Below, piece by piece: positions 24,354 through 36,182 of a stretch of 64,000 bases of DNA. The stretch covers positions 133,757,015 to 133,821,014 of the forward strand of contig OZ018321.1 in NCBI GenBank assembly GCA_963969495.1. The letters are read 5' to 3'. The notes beneath the pieces are model-generated. The model was not told the origin of the DNA and did no database searches. It saw only the letters and a program-made list of their open reading frames with translations. The number at the start of each line of letters is the position of its first letter. Positions within the stretch are counted from its first letter, which is position 1. Source of the stretch: Ceratothoa steindachneri (taxonomy: Eukaryota > Arthropoda > Malacostraca > Isopoda > Cymothoidae). A program made the translations under genes and the position numbers.

Positions 24354-25828
24354 CTGTCGTGGTATAGGAAGGACCGAGTGATGGCTGGGGTTCGTACGTA
24401 TGGGTTGTTTACGTACGTCAAAACTCCGAGATTACGTTTTATCTCTAAGAGCGTTTCGAGAATTGAATAAAATATTGTAAAAAAATCCTAAAACTTTAAT
24501 TAAAAAAAAACAAAACATGAACCAACGAAATTGACACCTTAACTACACAGAAATGAATTCAATGAATTTAAGTGAGGCTTTCTAGAATGACATACTTGAA
24601 ATTATAGTGATGGTTGACCCACAGCACACTTTAATAAAAAAAATGCAAACGGACTTTACTGAAATGGATACCGGGGTTTAAATACCTTTATAGCTTCCTA
24701 CTAGAATTGGGTTTGAGTCTGACCTTGAACTCAATGGTTACGTCACCTAGGAATGTTGTTGCTGGGATGACGCGTGACGCCTGACCAGATGTGTTGGTAC
24801 AGGAGAAATAGCTTTAAAGCCACAGAGGACTTTGGCGCGTGTGGCAGATGGGGAACCACACGTCTTCGGTCGGAAATGATATCACCCCGGGACAGTGAAA
24901 GAATGTTTCTTTCTTCTCTTCAGATTACTCTGTGGAATAATTCGCACTGGCTAGCGATAAGTCAATGCTTAAATCCTTTGACTCAGGAGAGTGATCAATG
25001 GAGTTCACTTGGGGTGTTCCTCAAGGGCGAAGACTATCTCTGTGTCTTGGGATACACCAGGATAAGGGGGTTTCTATGACGAGAGTAAGTTGAACTTGCT
25101 TCTTAAATCAAGTTAACTTACGTTCGGTGTGGCCACCAGGAACTAGCTCGAGGATGAGCTTCTTCTTAGTTCCAGTATTCCTCAAGGGAGAGGACTATCT
25201 CGGTGCTTTGGGATACACCAGGATAGGGGAGGGGTTCTCTGACGAGAGTAAATTGAACTTGATTCTTTAATCAAGTTAACTTAAAGTTCGGTGTGATCAC
25301 CAGGAACTAGCTCGAGGATAAGGTTCTTCTTAGTCCCTTCTGTTGGTAGCCCGGCCTCTTGCCGGGGACTTCGTCGCCTTGCTGACTAACGTAATCTACC
25401 TCGTTTTTCCACAGATATTTGTTTTTATACGTTGCCACCCCACTGGGGTAGGGGCAGGAGGGGAGATGCGTGGAAATGCCGCATGAAGTCTCCTCCACTA
25501 ACGGTTTTTCTCAGGGCGTCGTACAGCTGGCCCGGAGGGACCTTCTGGCTTTAGGGCGACGCTCCTCTAATTTCGCCTATTCGGTGAAATTGAATATCAC
25601 CTCTTAGGAGAAGTTTTGCTGTTGTAACCGATGTTAGGGTCTCGGAGCCGACCTGAACTGATTATTGCATTATGTGGTCTAGGCCGGCCGTTCAGCTTTT
25701 TTTCGAGACGAGGGGCGAGAGGGAGGTGGTTAAGTGGTAAGGCTACGGCGTCTACACTGGCAGGACTCTGTGGTTAATGACCAGAGGCTCACTTGTGAGG
25801 TGGGGGGGGAGAATATCTATTCCCTCAC
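24354..25828 (-). mobile_element. Probable solo LTR (candidate A)
   Basis: The segment begins TGTCGTGG and ends CCCTCACA on the plus strand, so on the minus strand it starts TGTGAGGG and ends in ACA. The same terminal octamers bound the solo LTR at 59418-60716. Flanking pentamers are cttac (24349-24353) and cttat (25829-25833), a 5-bp target duplication with one mismatch. The segment interrupts a LINE reading frame. Internally it has a 161-bp tandem duplication. No gag or pol is present. The internal sequence does not clearly align with candidate B, so the two may be different families with similar termini. Confidence 0.48.
25017..25340. repeat. 161-bp tandem duplication
   Basis: Two copies (25017-25172 and 25178-25340) share blocks such as gggatacaccaggata, caagttaactta and caccaggaactagctcgagg. 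They differ by small indels. They lie within LTR candidate A. Confidence 0.85.
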
Positions 25829-26160
25829 ACTTATTCAACCCCTTAATCGCCTCTGGACATTCCCCACGACTTTTTAACACATAGCACAACATACTACTAC
25901 ATAAACAACACAAAAACTAGAAACACGCAAACAACTATAGGCATATTGCACTATAAGAGCATCTAGGCAAAATAGGATTTTCTGGAGGAGAGCGACTGGT
26001 TTTCACCCTGCCAATATGGTTTCAATAGAGGCCAATCCGCTCATGCGGTTGTGATCATCGTTCACAACATAATACAGAAAGCACGACCAAATAAATACCA
26101 GACAACACGCTTCGCTGGCACTAAGATACCCACCAGCCCTAGACCAACCACAGCCAATAT
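25829..26160 (+). mobile_element. Possible continuation of the jockey-like LINE
   Basis: Just beyond LTR candidate A the C/A-rich composition of the LINE resumes. A QYGFNRGQSAHAVVI segment (about 26015-26060) resembles an RT motif of the form QxGFRxGxST. The match is short and the region is broken. Confidence 0.35.
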
Positions 26161-26900
26161 CTATCTATAACTGAGCTAGCAGCGTCATGTGTGTCGCGTT
26201 TCCTACTGGCGCCCCCTCTTCCCGCCCACTTCTTCCCGCCGCTTCAGACTAACACAACACAATTATCACGAAACACAAAAACACGTGCCATCGGTGTCTA
26301 GCTACGACTTTTCAACTTTTCCTATTCCCTCTTAACTTATTTCCGTTCATTTTCCATTCCAACTACTTGATCATTGTGCATCACACAGACATCCTTCCAT
26401 TCTTCTTTCCATTCTCTTCATTCATTTATTCGCTAAGATCTGAAGCGGTGTTTTCCATCAATGGGAAAGGACAAGATCACTGCCACCTAATGGGCCAGAA
26501 GTTGCGTATACTCCTGGTGTGGTTAACGAGAGCTCTAATTAAGAGCAAAAACCACCGATGGCAGTGCTCGTAAAAGGTTTGTAGGGAGAGCTCTGTACAT
26601 AAAGTGGTGAAGATGGATGAAATAAAACGCGTGGAAGATATATAGCCGCAGTTCCTCTTGTAGGCATTTGGGCCGGGTTGGTCTATAAGCAGTAATGGGA
26701 TTCAGCCGGCTCCCATTGGTTCGTAAGAACCTGTTCTTGGAATTTCACTAATCCAGAGAACCGATTGTTAGCTTCAATGAAGGGTTCTCAATCCTTTTTG
26801 AAGGTGGGAATAAAACTAAAATTAATAATTTCCCCTGCATGTAACAACCCAAAGATCAACTTTTGCACCTACATCGCGTCAGCCAACATGGTTTTCTGCT
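26161..26900. other. Intron sequence, no recognised element
   Basis: No convincing transposon or gene. The stretch from about 26690 has gaacctgttcttgg-like segments that foreshadow the minisatellite that follows. Confidence 0.35.
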
Positions 26901-26904
26901 AGAG

Positions 26905-27606
26905 ACTGATAGTGAGAGAACCTGTTGTTAGTGAGAATTGTAGTGAGAGAACCTATTGGTAGTGAGACCTGTAGTGAGAGAACCTGTTTTTAGTGAGACC
27001 TGCAGTGAGGGAACCTGTTTTAGTCTGATCTGTAATGAGAGAACCTGTTGTTAGTGAGACCTGTAGTGAGAGAACCTGTTGTTAGTGAGACCTGTAGCGA
27101 GATAACCTGTTGTTAGTGAGACCTGTAGTGAGAGAACCTGTTGTTAGCTAGACCTGTAGTGAGAGAACCTGTTGTTAGTGAGACCTGTAGTGAGAGAACC
27201 TGTTGTTAGCTAGACCTATAGTGAGAGAACCTGGTGTTAGTGAGACCTGTAGTGAGAGAGCCTGTTGTTATTGAGACCTATAGTGAGAGAACCTGGTGTT
27301 AGTGGGACCTGTAGCGAGAGAGCCTGTTGTTATTGAGACCTGTAGTGAGAGAGCCTGTTTTTAGTGAGATCTGTATTAAGAGGACCTGTTTTTAGTGAGA
27401 CCTGTAGTGCGAGAACCTGTTGTTAGTGAGACCTGTAGTGAGAGGGCCTTTTTATAGTGAGACCTGTAGTGATATAACCTGTTTTCAGTGAGACTTGTAG
27501 TGATAGAACGTTTTTAGTGAGACCTGTAGTGATAGAACCTGTTTTTAGTGAGACCTGTAGTGAGAGAGCCTGTTTTTAGTGAGACGTTTAGTGAGAGAAC
27601 CTGTTC
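26905..27606. repeat. Minisatellite, 31-bp unit, about 22 copies
   Basis: A regular head-to-tail array of tgagagaacctgttgttagt followed by gagacctgtag. Variants substitute tttttagt for ttgttagt or have small indels. Copies are much closer to each other than in the 8.5-kb array, so this array is probably younger or better homogenised. It lies inside the last host intron, about 460 bp before the final exon. Confidence 0.93.
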
Positions 27607-28065
27607 TTAAAATCTTTGAATCCCACAGCTGTTAGCTGTAGGATGGTTGTGGCTGCGACAGCTGAGAAGAGATGGTCCGAGTAAAATCGATGTTCGATCT
27701 CTCGCCTGCTCAAGGCCCATCAAATGGAGTATTTCTGCCAGGGTACGATACCCACATAACAAAGAAACTGTTAGTATAAACCTTAAGGAATGCTCATACC
27801 CCCTAAACCCTTGTAATTAGGAAAAGCGGGGGCATAGACTCTTTCGAGACTCAGTTTTAAGATTCTAGATCTCTTTTCTTCTGCATAAGGGGACTCCCAA
27901 TTAATAGGGGACGGCGGTCAGGGTCAGCAGGTCCTTGAATCTTTGTATTCCATCCATTTTCACTTTGCCACTAAAAATATGCTATTCTCTCTCAAAACTT
28001 TCGGGCTGGTTTGCCCTCGTTCGTTTCGCTTAATTTGACAATGCTCCCCTTAGACATAATTGCAG

Positions 28066-28184
28066 GTAACCCTGGAAGCCGTATGGTATCACCTACTTCC
28101 TGCCAACCAAACTACGCTACCATCGAGATGACCTCGGCCTTCAAGTCTCGCCCTCCTCCTCCCCAACCAGCTGGTTCTTCTTAG
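28066..28184 (+). CDS. Host terminal exon, proline-rich cytosolic tail
   Basis: The acceptor ttagacataattgcag ends at 28065. The exon starts with the two bases that complete the codon split at 19046, giving Gly. It runs 38 codons to a TAG at 28182-28184. The tail has NYATIEM (a YxxI-type sorting or phosphotyrosine motif) and the proline run RPPPPQPAG near the end. The 9.0-kb intron before it holds LINEs, a probable solo LTR and two minisatellites. A Tc1-like element begins about 105 bp after the stop. Open frame, splice signals and phase agree, so I take it as the last coding exon of the gene that includes 18919-19046. Confidence 0.65.
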
Positions 28185-28740
28185 GAGTGGCACTCACGAG
28201 AACGACTGCCCCCTCCCCAAGGTAAGGGATTCTCTGATAAAACAGCGATGAATGCTATATTAAGTCGGAAAATGAGAGATGTAAAAGTATACCCTGAACC
28301 ACGCTAATAGCTTGGTAAGGAAATTTAAGATTTTTCCCTTCTCTGTGAATCAAATATGATGAAACTTTTCCCAGCTGATCTGCACAATATGACAACACTA
28401 ATGATATGTTTTCATTATGTTGTGTTACGTCCTTCAATTTTATTTCAGATTCGTCCTTTCTTGGGTGGACCATGAAAGTAAATCATCTAGATCAGCGTTT
28501 CCCAAACCTTTTTTGTCGTGACCCCGAACACAAATTGATTTTGGCCTGGCGACCCTCAGGGATGAAATATTATTTCAGTATTATTTTAGTTTTATCCAAT
28601 TGAATGAAGTTTACTAAATTTTGCTATAAGTTACTAATTAATAAATATATAATATAATATTGAGTGAAGATAATTGGAGGCAAAACTTCATACTCAACCA
28701 AAGATAAATAAACTTTTGACTGGCAACTAAAGGGTGTTCA

Positions 28741-29470
28741 ATAAAGGGCGCCGAATTTTAAAGGTGAATAATTAAAACGAATTTTAATAAACATGGTTAT
28801 ATTCTGTATGTTTCTAATGAGTTATGTCCTCGTTTAGGTATGAAACACAATGTCGGACATATTTCCACCTGCACTGAGTCTACATACATTTATACACTCC
28901 TTGAAGTTTCCGATAACTCTCTCACAGATCTGTGACTCGATGCCTCCAATCACACGCCTGATTTCAGACTTGAGTTCAGAAATTGTGCGTGATTTCAAAT
29001 ACCCCGACAAGGAGAAATCACAAGGGGTACGATCGCAGTACCTTGGTGGCCATTCCTTGTTACCATGCAAGGATATCACTCGTTGCAGAAAATTTTCGTG
29101 GAGTAATGCAAGCGTTTGGCGCGAAATGTGGCAGGTCAATCCATCCTGCTGAAACTAGAGGTTGTCAATCTCCGCATCTTCCAAATTCAGCCATAACTGA
29201 GTGGATATCATGTCTCGGTAACGGCTTCCATTAATGGTAACTGCATTCCCCTCATCATTTTCAAAGAAGAACGGCCCAAGCACTACGCCCGCTCCAAAAC
29301 CACACCACAGAGTCGCTTTCAGTGGATACATTTCACGCTCTTGCATTATTCGAGGATTTTCATTTCCCAAATCCGGCTGTCCTGTTTATTGACAAATCCA
29401 CTCAATTGGAAGTAGGCATCGTCACTGAAAATGATTTCCTTCACAAAATTTTCGTCGGCTGCGATTCTCT
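28741..29470 (-). mobile_element. ITm transposase fragment (DUF4817-like lineage)
   Basis: The minus-strand frames give the catalytic part of a Tc1/mariner-superfamily transposase of the lineage often annotated as DUF4817 or HTH_29. The pieces are IIFSDDAYFQLSGFVNKQDS near 29370-29430, VVLGPFFFENDEGNAV (about 29240-29300) and EWPPRYCDRTPCDFSLSGYLKS at about 28990-29050. The C-terminus ECINVCRLSAGGNMSD is near 28850-28900. The left end at about 28741 has an aagggtgttcaataaa-like terminus; the right end is missing. The related copies at 36183 and 53847 support the call. The core is split over two frames. Confidence 0.72.
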
Positions 29471-29479
29471 CTGCAACCC

Positions 29480-29630
29480 CCTAAACAAAGTCATTTTCCC
29501 TACCGCTGGTCGTCCCCATGTACCGAAGGCCACCAAGGATCGTACCCCAGAGACCATGGCTTCCGTGTTAGCTTCCCTGAAACTGCCTCCTTGTTCCTGG
29601 GCCATTGTTCCCTCTGGAATTCATATCTGA
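29480..29630 (+). mobile_element. Tc1-like fragment in opposite orientation
   Basis: A plus-strand segment, GRPHVPKATKDRTPETMASV (about 29500-29560), is the N-terminal linker of a Tc1-like transposase. The reverse complement of about 31065-31170 in the surrounding Tc1-like element matches it over ~95 bp. It must come from a second, inverted Tc1-like copy. Confidence 0.55.
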
Positions 29631-29640
29631 AATGAGTATG

Positions 29641-29710
<70 letters not shown>
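29641..29710. repeat. (AT)n microsatellite
   Basis: An uninterrupted AT tract of about 70 bp inside the nested hAT-like element. Confidence 0.98.
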
Positions 29711-29714
<4 letters not shown>

Positions 29715-31612
29715 TTTTTTGCACTATACATTGTTCTAAATTACTTATTCATAAAGTGACATAAACGCTCACCCCCATGCTCAATGTTAATTACTTAACA
29801 CGTAAAACACAAGTATAAATTTCAAACCCTTATCACACCAGTCATACAATAACCTTATATTTAAGCAAGTTTACTTTATGAGTGAAAATTCCCAAGCTTA
29901 TGCTGTTTCCTCTATATTAGACTATTAAATATTCTACTCGTGAATTAGCTTAACAATCCCAGTAAATGAAAAAGTAACATGCAAATAAAACTTACTTGAT
30001 TCGCACATCCATCCACCAACACAGCTATATCGGAACTGAAGATTCTGAATAAACAGATGAGTCCAGCCGCCTTATTGTACAGTACAAGTATTGGACGTGA
30101 TCATACTTGTAATGTTTTGATCTAACTTCATTTATCGTACTTTATTATTCACAACTATTTTCCTGGCCCATTTTGGAGGAATATTTATATTCGACAATTA
30201 TGATGTTAATGATTATGTTTGAGCTATTTTTACTTCTAATATTTCTCTCTCTCTCTCTTTTTTTTGTAGACATCCTGCGACCCTCAGGAGCACCCTTGCG
30301 ACTCTCATTTGGGTCACGACCATGGCTTTGGGAACCACAGACATAGACATATTTTGGAGAAAATGAAGGATAATTTACACATTAAGCATACCTTGCGTAT
30401 ATATTTAACAGAAAACCATAATTATACTACACGGTTGATGGCGATAATGAATTATTTGCGTACAAGAGCGCCATTTCGACGGATGACTTCAAAAACTCTA
30501 CCACGCATGGAATCTGTCAATTTCTTATTAGTATCAGGTTGAATTACCTCTTCTGAAGCTTCAATAGTAGCCTATAAGACTTCTTTAGACGATAATTGAA
30601 GTCCATTGACATAAAAATCTTGTTTAATGATGTTCCACAAATTTTAGATTGGGTTGAAATCCGGTTCGACTGGCAGCCACACCATCATCTTGTCACCTTG
30701 TATGCTGTAAAAGCCTAGGAAGGCTTGGATGGCCCTGGCAGAGTAGAATGGAGCGTTGTTATGCATGAAAACTAGAGTCCTTAGAAGTGATTGCAATAGG
30801 CGTCTGTGGTCACTTTAACCCCCATCACGCACCCTTACTGATCTAACAGGTCTGTGTCCAGTTATACTTGCCCACAATATGATCTACCTGCTGTTGACGT
30901 CGCAAACGTTAGTGACGCTCATCTCCGAAATAGATCCAGCCATTTGCTCTATCGTCAGGTCTGTTAAGGGTTGCCCTGGTCTCGTCAGTCAAAATAACGC
31001 AACTCATGTCAAACGTCATGTACTTCCGGGCCCATTAAAACCTCAAAGTCTTTCGAAGGGGAATAAAAGGAGGCAGTTTCAGGGGACCTAGCACGAAAGC
31101 CATGGTCCCTGGTTGTCTTCGGTACATATGGATGACCAGTAGTAGTGAAAATGACTTTGTTTGATTATTCGTGTTCCCCACGTAACTGGCGGGCAATATT
31201 CCTCAAATTTCTAGCTGTTACAGTCTTGGAGGTCCCACAATCGGATCACTTCTTCCTTAGCGAAGGGCTCTTCAGAAATCGTGTAACTGTATCCACATGA
31301 AGAACTAACAATCCACAATAACATGAACAGCGGTGTGTTCAGCATTTTCCTTGATGATGAAAGAATTTTCTTCATTGTTGATGCCTCTGCGACGTCTTAC
31401 TTTTCTTAAAGATGATAGATTTTATTAGCATGGTTAACTCAAAAACTACGAATCCTAAATAAAAATTGAAGGACGTAACACATCATAATGAAACTTTTAG
31501 CGTTGCCATATTGTGCAGATCAGATGGAAAGAGTTTCATCAAAATTGATTGAAAGAGAACCAAGAAATCCTAACTTTCTCTACCAAGCTATTAGTGTGGT
31601 TCAGGGTGTATA

Positions 31613-32565
31613 AGTGAGAGAAAAGTAAGGAGTTAAAGTAGGAAATTGAAAGATACTGCAAAATCTGTAAATTTCTCTCAAAATCGTCTTGTTGCCTTTT
31701 ATTTTTTGCTTTTATTAAGTTAATGCGAGAACTGCCACCTTAATCCCCCTACCCACTCAACGAGTTGAGGAAGCAGCAGCTGAACAATTTGCCAAACACT
31801 CGGTCATTGTAATGCATATTAAATTGATCGAGTTGTATAGGAATACTTCACTCTAACCTCTTCTATCCGATAAATGTTTACCACATCACCATTACATAAA
31901 AAAATGCCAACCCTCTCCCACCCCCTCTTAATCCTTTCAAACACAACGCTACCCATGATTTCGTTTTCATGCCTAAGGGACCATTTATAATGATGGGGTC
32001 TTCTTTGTTGTAGCATCGCCTCCACTCATGACCCATCATGTATCAGGTGGAGCGCTATCTGCAGTAGCATTACCACTATTGTTTTCACTTTTTACTTTTT
32101 TATATTACTTCGTCTGTTCTTCTCCCATCATTCTTTCCTTAACATGGTTTATCCTTGATCTGATGGGGAGCTCTGTGCTGCAGCATCTTGGGTAGTCAGT
32201 GTTCATCCACATAAGATCTTAACCTCGCCCCATCACAACCACCTCTCTTCCTTGTACACTTCCCATATACAATATCATCCACTTGTCCCTTTATCGGTCC
32301 ATTTCGTAGGGATAGGGTGCATTGTAGTGAGGCCTCTCGGCCAGGCAGGGTACACCCATTAGCTAAAGGTCTTAAGTTCATCCTCCTCAAAAATACCTTC
32401 CGTGTACACCTGTCATACGAGTATGAGGTGGTCGCAAAGTCCCTGGGCAATATTAGTGTGTCTTTTATATACAAACATATAATAAGGTATGTTGCCCATG
32501 ATTGTCAGACCACCCTGTAGGAAACCCTCAGTCTTGCCTTTCTCACTCAAATCAAATATTTATAT
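31613..32565. other. Unassigned sequence
   Basis: AT-rich with some C-rich blocks. Short open frames occur on both strands, for example 32196-32474 minus, but none has a recognisable domain. Confidence 0.4.
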
Positions 32566-32569
32566 AATC

Positions 32570-32715
32570 TAGCTTTTATCATTCAAAGGATGATAAAAGC
32601 CTCAAGGGCCTATCAGAGGTCATCCGACTCAACAGCGCCTCATAAACTGAATCGACAATATTGTGTCAGAACTGCTTAAAAAGGCATCAACATCACGACC
32701 TCTCGTAAACTATAT
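32570..32715 (-). mobile_element. CR1/L2-like LINE 3' UTR fragment
   Basis: Matches the 3' region of the LINE fragment at 14470-14590 through ggcctatcagaggtcatcc and caacagcgcctcataaact. Only the 3' end is present. Confidence 0.6.
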
Positions 32716-35700
32716 CATGCAGCTACAATACACATCAATAATATATACAATTTATACATAAAAAACTCCCTCCAAAATCGTCAGCCACAGAATTGCGTTC
32801 AGAACATCACCTCCAAAACAATATCGATATTATAATCTTGCAATTCACACCCCCTAACAATCTTGTATATTCTCTTCACAAGGCTAATCATGCTACCTCG
32901 GAACACCTAGTCACAATCTCTCACATCTTTCTTCATACCACATAAACCTGTTACCTACTCGTTCCTTGTTTTATCTACCTTTCTCGCACAAAACATTCCT
33001 CTTAAATTGTCCATTTGCACAACTCTCTTCTTCTCGCTGTCCAGCTTCTCTTCTTATATAGTACTATAGTCTCACTCCTATACACTCACAATGGCACCAG
33101 CATACTCTCATGCAGTTTCTTGCCACATTCCGCACTCAACCTATTAGCATTCCCTAACGTTCATATCACCTTCTTACACTTTCCAACACTTCAAAACCTT
33201 TCTGTTGCAATCTGCCTCATCTACACCATTCTCATTCATCACACATCTTCGATACCTAAAACAATTGTTCCCACTAAATTACTTTACACTTCCCACAGTT
33301 ACTTTTAGCTTCCCTTACAGACTATTTTTTCCCTATTTGTTTATATACATTTTATACTTAATGATTCCGGGGACTAAAATGGGCATCTAGTGACTTATTT
33401 GTATTCTTAGCTGTTGTCCTAGAAGCAATGCATGCATGGAACTCAGGAACTCTGTATGTACACTATAATGTACGAAACTCTAGTGAATAAATGCAAGTAT
33501 TCTTGCAATTGTGAGGTATCTATAGCTAAGAAAATTCAATTTACCATATTTATATCTTTATCCGTAGGCCAAGTGGTATTCATGGCTACGGCAAATCGGT
33601 TTATTTATATGACGCTAGACTTATAGGCTAGGTAGTGCATATATGGACTTTCTATCAATGCTGATTGATTATGTTTTGTTTTTCTTTAATAAATGTTATT
33701 TATGGGGAAATTCTTTGTACACAATCCTATATTTGAAATCCCAAGCACGAATCGTAGGAGGAGGATGCTTGAATGATTATTTGTTAGGAGTTTAAGCCTT
33801 TTTACCCGTTTAGAATGTATCCGGGTTTGGGAAAGAACGAGTGGGGAAGAACAGACGAAGTAATAAAACAAGTAAAATGTGTAAACAAGCAGAGTGAAAA
33901 TAATAAGAGGGGAAAACATCATCAACCCTGGATGCTAGGGCCAGCAGGGCCAATTTGAATCCTCCAGGGACAAATATGTAGACAGTAGAGGTACTGAAAA
34001 GTACAAATTTGCCCCCTTTGTGGGGTTACATGAAGATGGCGCGGGTGTGTAAAAGAGAAGTGGAGCGTGGCAAATGTCAAGGGGCTTATAACATCCTTTT
34101 GAATTTGGTTCTTTTACACTGAGAGATGCCGAATAGATTAAGCTTCCGTCCACCGATATCAGCAACAGTTCTTTATTTTCCGACAGGCCGTTTTCGTGTC
34201 TTATTGAAAAGTAAGTGGAATCTCTAACGTGAGAAATAGGAAAGTGGGCTTTAAACATGAGTATAATTTTTTAAGTGAAACCTACAAAGGCATCCTCCGC
34301 AGAAAGAGTGTAAGTGATGTGTAAAGAAAGTGGTGAAGTTGGAGGCAGTGAAAATATGTAAACAAAGAAGTCAGGGGGAAAATCATATTGAAGTTGATAG
34401 GGACAAGTTCAACAAACCTCTTGTACCATTTTACAGGGTGGGGAAGACGTATTTGGAAGTTCCCTGGACCGAATCCATCGAGGTACATCTCCGAACTGAA
34501 AAAACTCCCCCCTGGTATTTTTATGGGTATTAGAATAAAGAATGATAGACTTAGTAATTCTTTAGAATAAATGGGATCTAAAAAATCCATTACGTATCGC
34601 TGATCCTATGTTTTGTTTTTGTTTACTTTCCAGACCCACGATCATCGCCTAACTGCAAAAAGATGCGAATCCTTTAAGTTGAAACGATCAACGAGACCAA
34701 GTTACGGAATTCACCCAGTCCTCCATTACGATTCTGATCATAAAGGATCATTTTCTCCTCCTTTACTGGAAGAGATTTGGCGCCCCCGCATCATTTGTGC
34801 ATTTGGACAATTTACAATTTATATTAGAGCATTTTCTCTAAAGAAAAAATTCGTAAGTGGGTTACCCACAAATTAGGTCAAATGAAATATATTCATTTTG
34901 AAGGCGGCGTTTAAAACCGTGTAGACGTTCACTGTGTGTGTCGTGGTTGCCACCAACCCAGATGGAGTCTGAGAAGAGATCTATCAGGTATCAGTCTTCC
35001 TTCTCGCCTGAACCCCCACTGAGAACCAGTGATTAGATGTTAAATGAGAGGGAAGCAATAGAATCATTTCATTAACACTGGATCAGTTGGTTATATGAAC
35101 ACATTCCAATTATGTAATATATTATTTAGTAAAAGGCAAGAACTTTTCTCGATTGTTCAAGTCGAGTGGTTGCAGCTCGCGTGAATGGAGAGAGTGGAGG
35201 TTGACACTCGAGGCGGACACTTGGTGTGAAGCGAGCGAGTGGCGAGGCGATGAACAACACAATATATTTCGCACCTTTTCTCAGTGCCACTAAATAAGCT
35301 CGAGTGGCATGAGGTTGCCATGTGTGGCCATTTCGGTATTGACACCGGTGACTGGCTGCGTCAACACCATGATTTATGTCATTCTCTGGCAACAAAATAA
35401 TGTAATGAAAATTTTTAGAATAACAAAGATGGCATTTTATGAATAATTTTACATTATGTAAATGGGGAATGAATACAAATAGCAATTATAATAACGATAA
35501 TAATAGTTATAATACTGTTAAAATGATACTAATGCTCCCGACAAGCTTTGATCCTCTTAATACTCAGTTAGCCTTCTGCTTCAAGAAGGGATATTTACCT
35601 TCTTAGTCTTTTACTCGATTTGCGGGAGTCATTGGTCCGTAGGAAATTGCTGGCGAGGATGATTACAGTGCAGTCAAATCTGAGCTGTGTTTTCTATCCT

Positions 35701-36180
35701 CTTAGGTCCCGTGTAGTGGTACTGAATAAAAATGAAGGGGAGGGGGAAAGGGGTGTCTTCGATCCGCTAACCATTATTCTTACAACGGAGAAGTGACAAC
35801 CAACGAGGTTATTTACACCGGGAAGTTTGTACAGAGAAATATGTAAGGAAAGTGGCGAAAACGGGAGGGAAGTGAAAATGTAAGAGATTTTAATTTATAT
35901 AGCTGCAGATTGACCTTGAGCGTTGGAACCAGATACCAGCTTCAGTATGGATGAGCATGCAACACCTCACATCCATTTGCAGGGTCCGCGCCCCCAACTA
36001 TCAGAAATTGTGAAAGGGGGTGGGAAGTCTCTATATCTCTTCTGCCTCGCTTTTATTTTGGTGTATCCGGATGTGTGAAAGAAAGTGTAATCAGGTAAAT
36101 TAACGAATAAACTTAAAATCATATGTGAAAAAGATAAGGGAGAGAAGTGCTAATGTAAGCCTTATTAGCTCCAAATAGAC
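32716..36180. other. Large stretch without recognised genes
   Basis: About 3.5 kb of moderately AT-rich DNA. Open frames at 33015-33308 (plus), 33935-34258 (minus) and 34613-34876 (plus) are all under 110 codons. They show no conserved motif or convincing splice context. I see no transposon termini with target duplications. Old, unrecognised repeats or regulatory sequence are possible. Confidence 0.35.
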
Positions 36181-36182
36181 TA

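Larger units (their letters stand above)
28493..30340. mobile_element. hAT-like non-autonomous element inside the Tc1-like element
   Basis: The ends are cagcgtttcccaaaccttt (left) and gctttgggaaccacag (right). They form imperfect inverted repeats and also share tgtcgtgacccc and ggtcacgacca just inside. Flanking octamers atctagat (28485-28492) and acatagac (30341-30348) match at 5 of 8 positions. Tc1-like sequence is found on both outer sides, so this inserted later than the Tc1-like element. It carries another ITm fragment and a microsatellite inside. Confidence 0.55.
28290..31608 (-). mobile_element. Tc1-like element, broken, with nested insertions
   Basis: The termini are inverted repeats of about 160 bp (28290-28450 and 31452-31608) that start ccctgaaccac and share ctaatagcttggta and gtgttacgtccttcaattt. 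TA dinucleotides flank both ends. The minus-strand transposase is decayed. From right to left: an N-terminal part near 31170-31400, a DETRAT-like box near 30995, DNAP-type FMHNNAPFYSARAIQAF at about 30720-30770, DFNPI-stop-NLWNIIKQDFY near 30610-30660, and a C-terminus RGRVFEVIRRNGALV at about 30440-30490. The intact form would have aspartates and a glutamate (DD34E). Here NPIENLW has a stop in place of Glu. An hAT-like element lies within it. Confidence 0.78.

Noticed and set aside
25690..25800. tRNA-like A-box (tggttaagtggtaagg)
   Set aside because: No B-box at the right distance, and it lies within a probable LTR.
26905..27606. CRISPR-like regular repeat
   Set aside because: The 31-bp units abut with no unique spacers.
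33015..33308. 97-codon hydrophobic open frame
   Set aside because: Low-complexity C/T-rich DNA gives Leu/Ser/Phe-rich frames. No signal or domain architecture is convincing.
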